NCBI GenBank assembly: GCA_934229335.1
Contig: CAKQDQ010000143.1
Coordinates: 1 to 5,887, forward strand
Direction of reading: 5' to 3'
Origin: an uncultured Prevotella sp.
Lineage (GTDB): Bacteria; Bacteroidota; Bacteroidia; Bacteroidales; Bacteroidaceae
DNA length: 5,887 nucleotides
Shown here: positions 5,038 through 5,887 of the stretch, piece by piece
How the letters are laid out: the number at the start of each line of letters is the position of its first letter
How positions within the stretch are numbered: position 1 is the first letter of the stretch
The notes under the pieces: generated by a model
Database searches by the model: none
Told to the model about the DNA's origin: nothing
What the model saw: the letters and a program-made list of their open reading frames with translations, nothing else
Made by a program: the position numbers and the translations under genes

Positions 5038-5887
5038 AAGCCTATCTTCTTTCCAAAACGTTTGATTAATTTCTCTTTTATTGTTGGTGATAAAGAATCA
5101 CATCCCCAAAACGCAGAATCTCCGATACTTGTAACACCATCAGGAATATCTATTGAGGACAAAGATTTACAACCGCCAAACGCAGAACCTCCGATACTTG
5201 TAACACTATCAGGAATTTCTATTGAGGTCAAAGAACAACAACCATCAAACGCTAATTCACCTATACTTGTTACACTATCTGGAATTCCTATTGAGGTCAA
5301 GGAACCACATCCCCTAAACGTTTGTCCTCCGATACTTGTAACCCCATCTGGTATTTCTATGGAGGTTAAAGAGGCACAATAACGAAATGCAGAATCTCCT
5401 ATACTTGTTACACTATCAGGAATTTCTATTGAGATCAGAGATTCACATTCATGAAACGCATATTTTCCTATACTTGTAACACTATCAGGGATTTCTATTG
5501 AGGTCAAAGAGCCACAATATCGAAACGCATATTTTCCTATACTTGTAACACTATCAGAAATTTTTATTGAGGTCAAAGATTTACAACCGCTAAACGCAGA
5601 ATCTCCGATACTTGTAACACTATCAGGAATGTCTATTGAGGTCAAAGACACACACCCCCAAAACGCAGAATCTCCGATACTTGTAACACTATCAGGAATG
5701 TCTATTGAGGTCAAAGAACCACATTTCCTAAACGCTGATACTCCGATACTTGTAACACTATCAGGAATGTCTATTGAGGTCAAAGAACCACACCCCCAAA
5801 ACGCAAAATTTCCGATACTTGTAACACTATCAGGAATGTCTATTGAGGTCAAAGAACGACATCCCCGAAACGCACCTTTTCCGATAC
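5028..5887 (-). CDS. BspA-like leucine-rich-repeat (LRR_5) protein, C-terminal part
   Basis: The frame is open from the stop at 5028 to the right edge, giving 285 visible residues; the true start is outside the window. The TTG at 5852 is only a repeat Leu codon, since the frame continues upstream with IGKGAFRGCRS. The protein is eleven 23-residue repeats plus part of a twelfth: LTSIxIPDSVTSIGxx then AFxxCxS, the signature of Treponema/Bacteroidales BspA-type repeats. A 21-residue charged cap (LSPTIKEKLIKRFGKK and GLWS) ends it. There is no C-terminal sorting domain, so surface export is not supported by what is visible; the N-terminus would decide. BspA proteins usually bind host or bacterial surface ligands, but here the gene overlaps the NADAR-like start by 10 nt and seems to be the first visible gene of the operon. 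Its role in the system is unknown; sensing or scaffolding is a guess. Confidence 0.9.
   Translation of the reverse strand, partial: IGKGAFRGCRSLTSIDIPDSVTSIGNFAFWGCGSLTSIDIPDSVTSIGVSAFRKCGSLTSIDIPDSVTSIGDSAFWGCVSLTSIDIPDSVTSIGDSAFSGCKSLTSIKISDSVTSIGKYAFRYCGSLTSIEIPDSVTSIGKYAFHECESLISIEIPDSVTSIGDSAFRYCASLTSIEIPDGVTSIGGQTFRGCGSLTSIGIPDSVTSIGELAFDGCCSLTSIEIPDSVTSIGGSAFGGCKSLSSIDIPDGVTSIGDSAFWGCDSLSPTIKEKLIKRFGKKIGLWS
5094..5887 (-). repeat. 69-bp tandem repeats encoding the LRR units
   Basis: Eleven head-to-tail 69-bp units fill 5094-5852 exactly (759 bp), and a twelfth partial unit continues to the window edge. A core such as CTTGTAACACTATCAGGAAT (plus strand) recurs with few changes. Several units toward the right edge are almost identical. 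The period is a multiple of three, so gain or loss of a unit keeps the frame. Confidence 0.95.

Noticed and set aside
5023..5382. Plus-strand 119-aa ORF with repeats
   Set aside because: It is the antisense of the LRR array. A 69-bp period keeps the opposite strand open too, and there is no independent start signal.
5028..5852. A complete 274-aa repeat gene starting at the TTG at 5852
   Set aside because: The frame stays open upstream to the window edge and encodes another repeat (IGKGAFRGCRS), so this TTG is an internal Leu codon and the gene is 5'-partial.

Overview
All genes in this window lie on the minus strand, so transcription runs from high to low coordinates. The window suggests a member of the Bacteroidales, probably Prevotella- or Bacteroides-like. 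The evidence is two promoters of the Bacteroidetes type (TTTG at -33, TAnnTTTG at -7), AT-rich leaders mostly without a Shine-Dalgarno sequence, tRNA genes without an encoded CCA end, a ValS N-terminus of Bacteroidales style, and a BspA-type leucine-rich-repeat protein. Genus is inference.

Layout in the direction of transcription. (a) 5887-5028: the C-terminal part of a BspA-like protein made of 23-residue repeats, running off the right edge. (b) 5037-4483: a 184-aa protein that I read as NADAR-like (ADP-ribose/NAD-binding fold); its start overlaps the end of the repeat gene by 10 nt. (c) 4456-2996: a 486-aa protein joining an N-terminal DarT-like ADP-ribosyltransferase domain to a von Willebrand factor A (vWA) domain with a complete MIDAS. 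(d) 2985-2182: a PP2C-type Ser/Thr phosphatase starting 10 nt after (c). These four look like one operon. (e) 2056-1541: a tRNA operon with its own promoter, a leader of about 115-120 nt, tRNA-Ser(GCT), two identical tRNA-Glu(CTC) genes and a terminator-like hairpin. (f) 1532-624: a secreted glucosaminidase with two LysM domains, followed by a strong terminator. (g) 454-1: the valS promoter and the first 127 codons of valS, cut by the left edge.

Regions (e)-(g) are ordinary housekeeping and cell-wall genes. The interesting part is (a)-(d). A DarT-like domain would be expected to ADP-ribosylate a nucleic-acid base, and a NADAR-like partner is the kind of enzyme known to remove such marks in DarT1-NADAR toxin-antitoxin pairs. 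The added vWA domain and PP2C phosphatase recall the vWA/PP2C pairs of Ter-type stress systems, though no kinase is visible here. My working reading is a toxin-antitoxin-like or stress/phage-defence cassette in which ADP-ribosylation is gated by a metal-dependent vWA platform and dephosphorylation, possibly with a repeat protein as a sensor or adaptor. This is inferred from motifs and gene order only.
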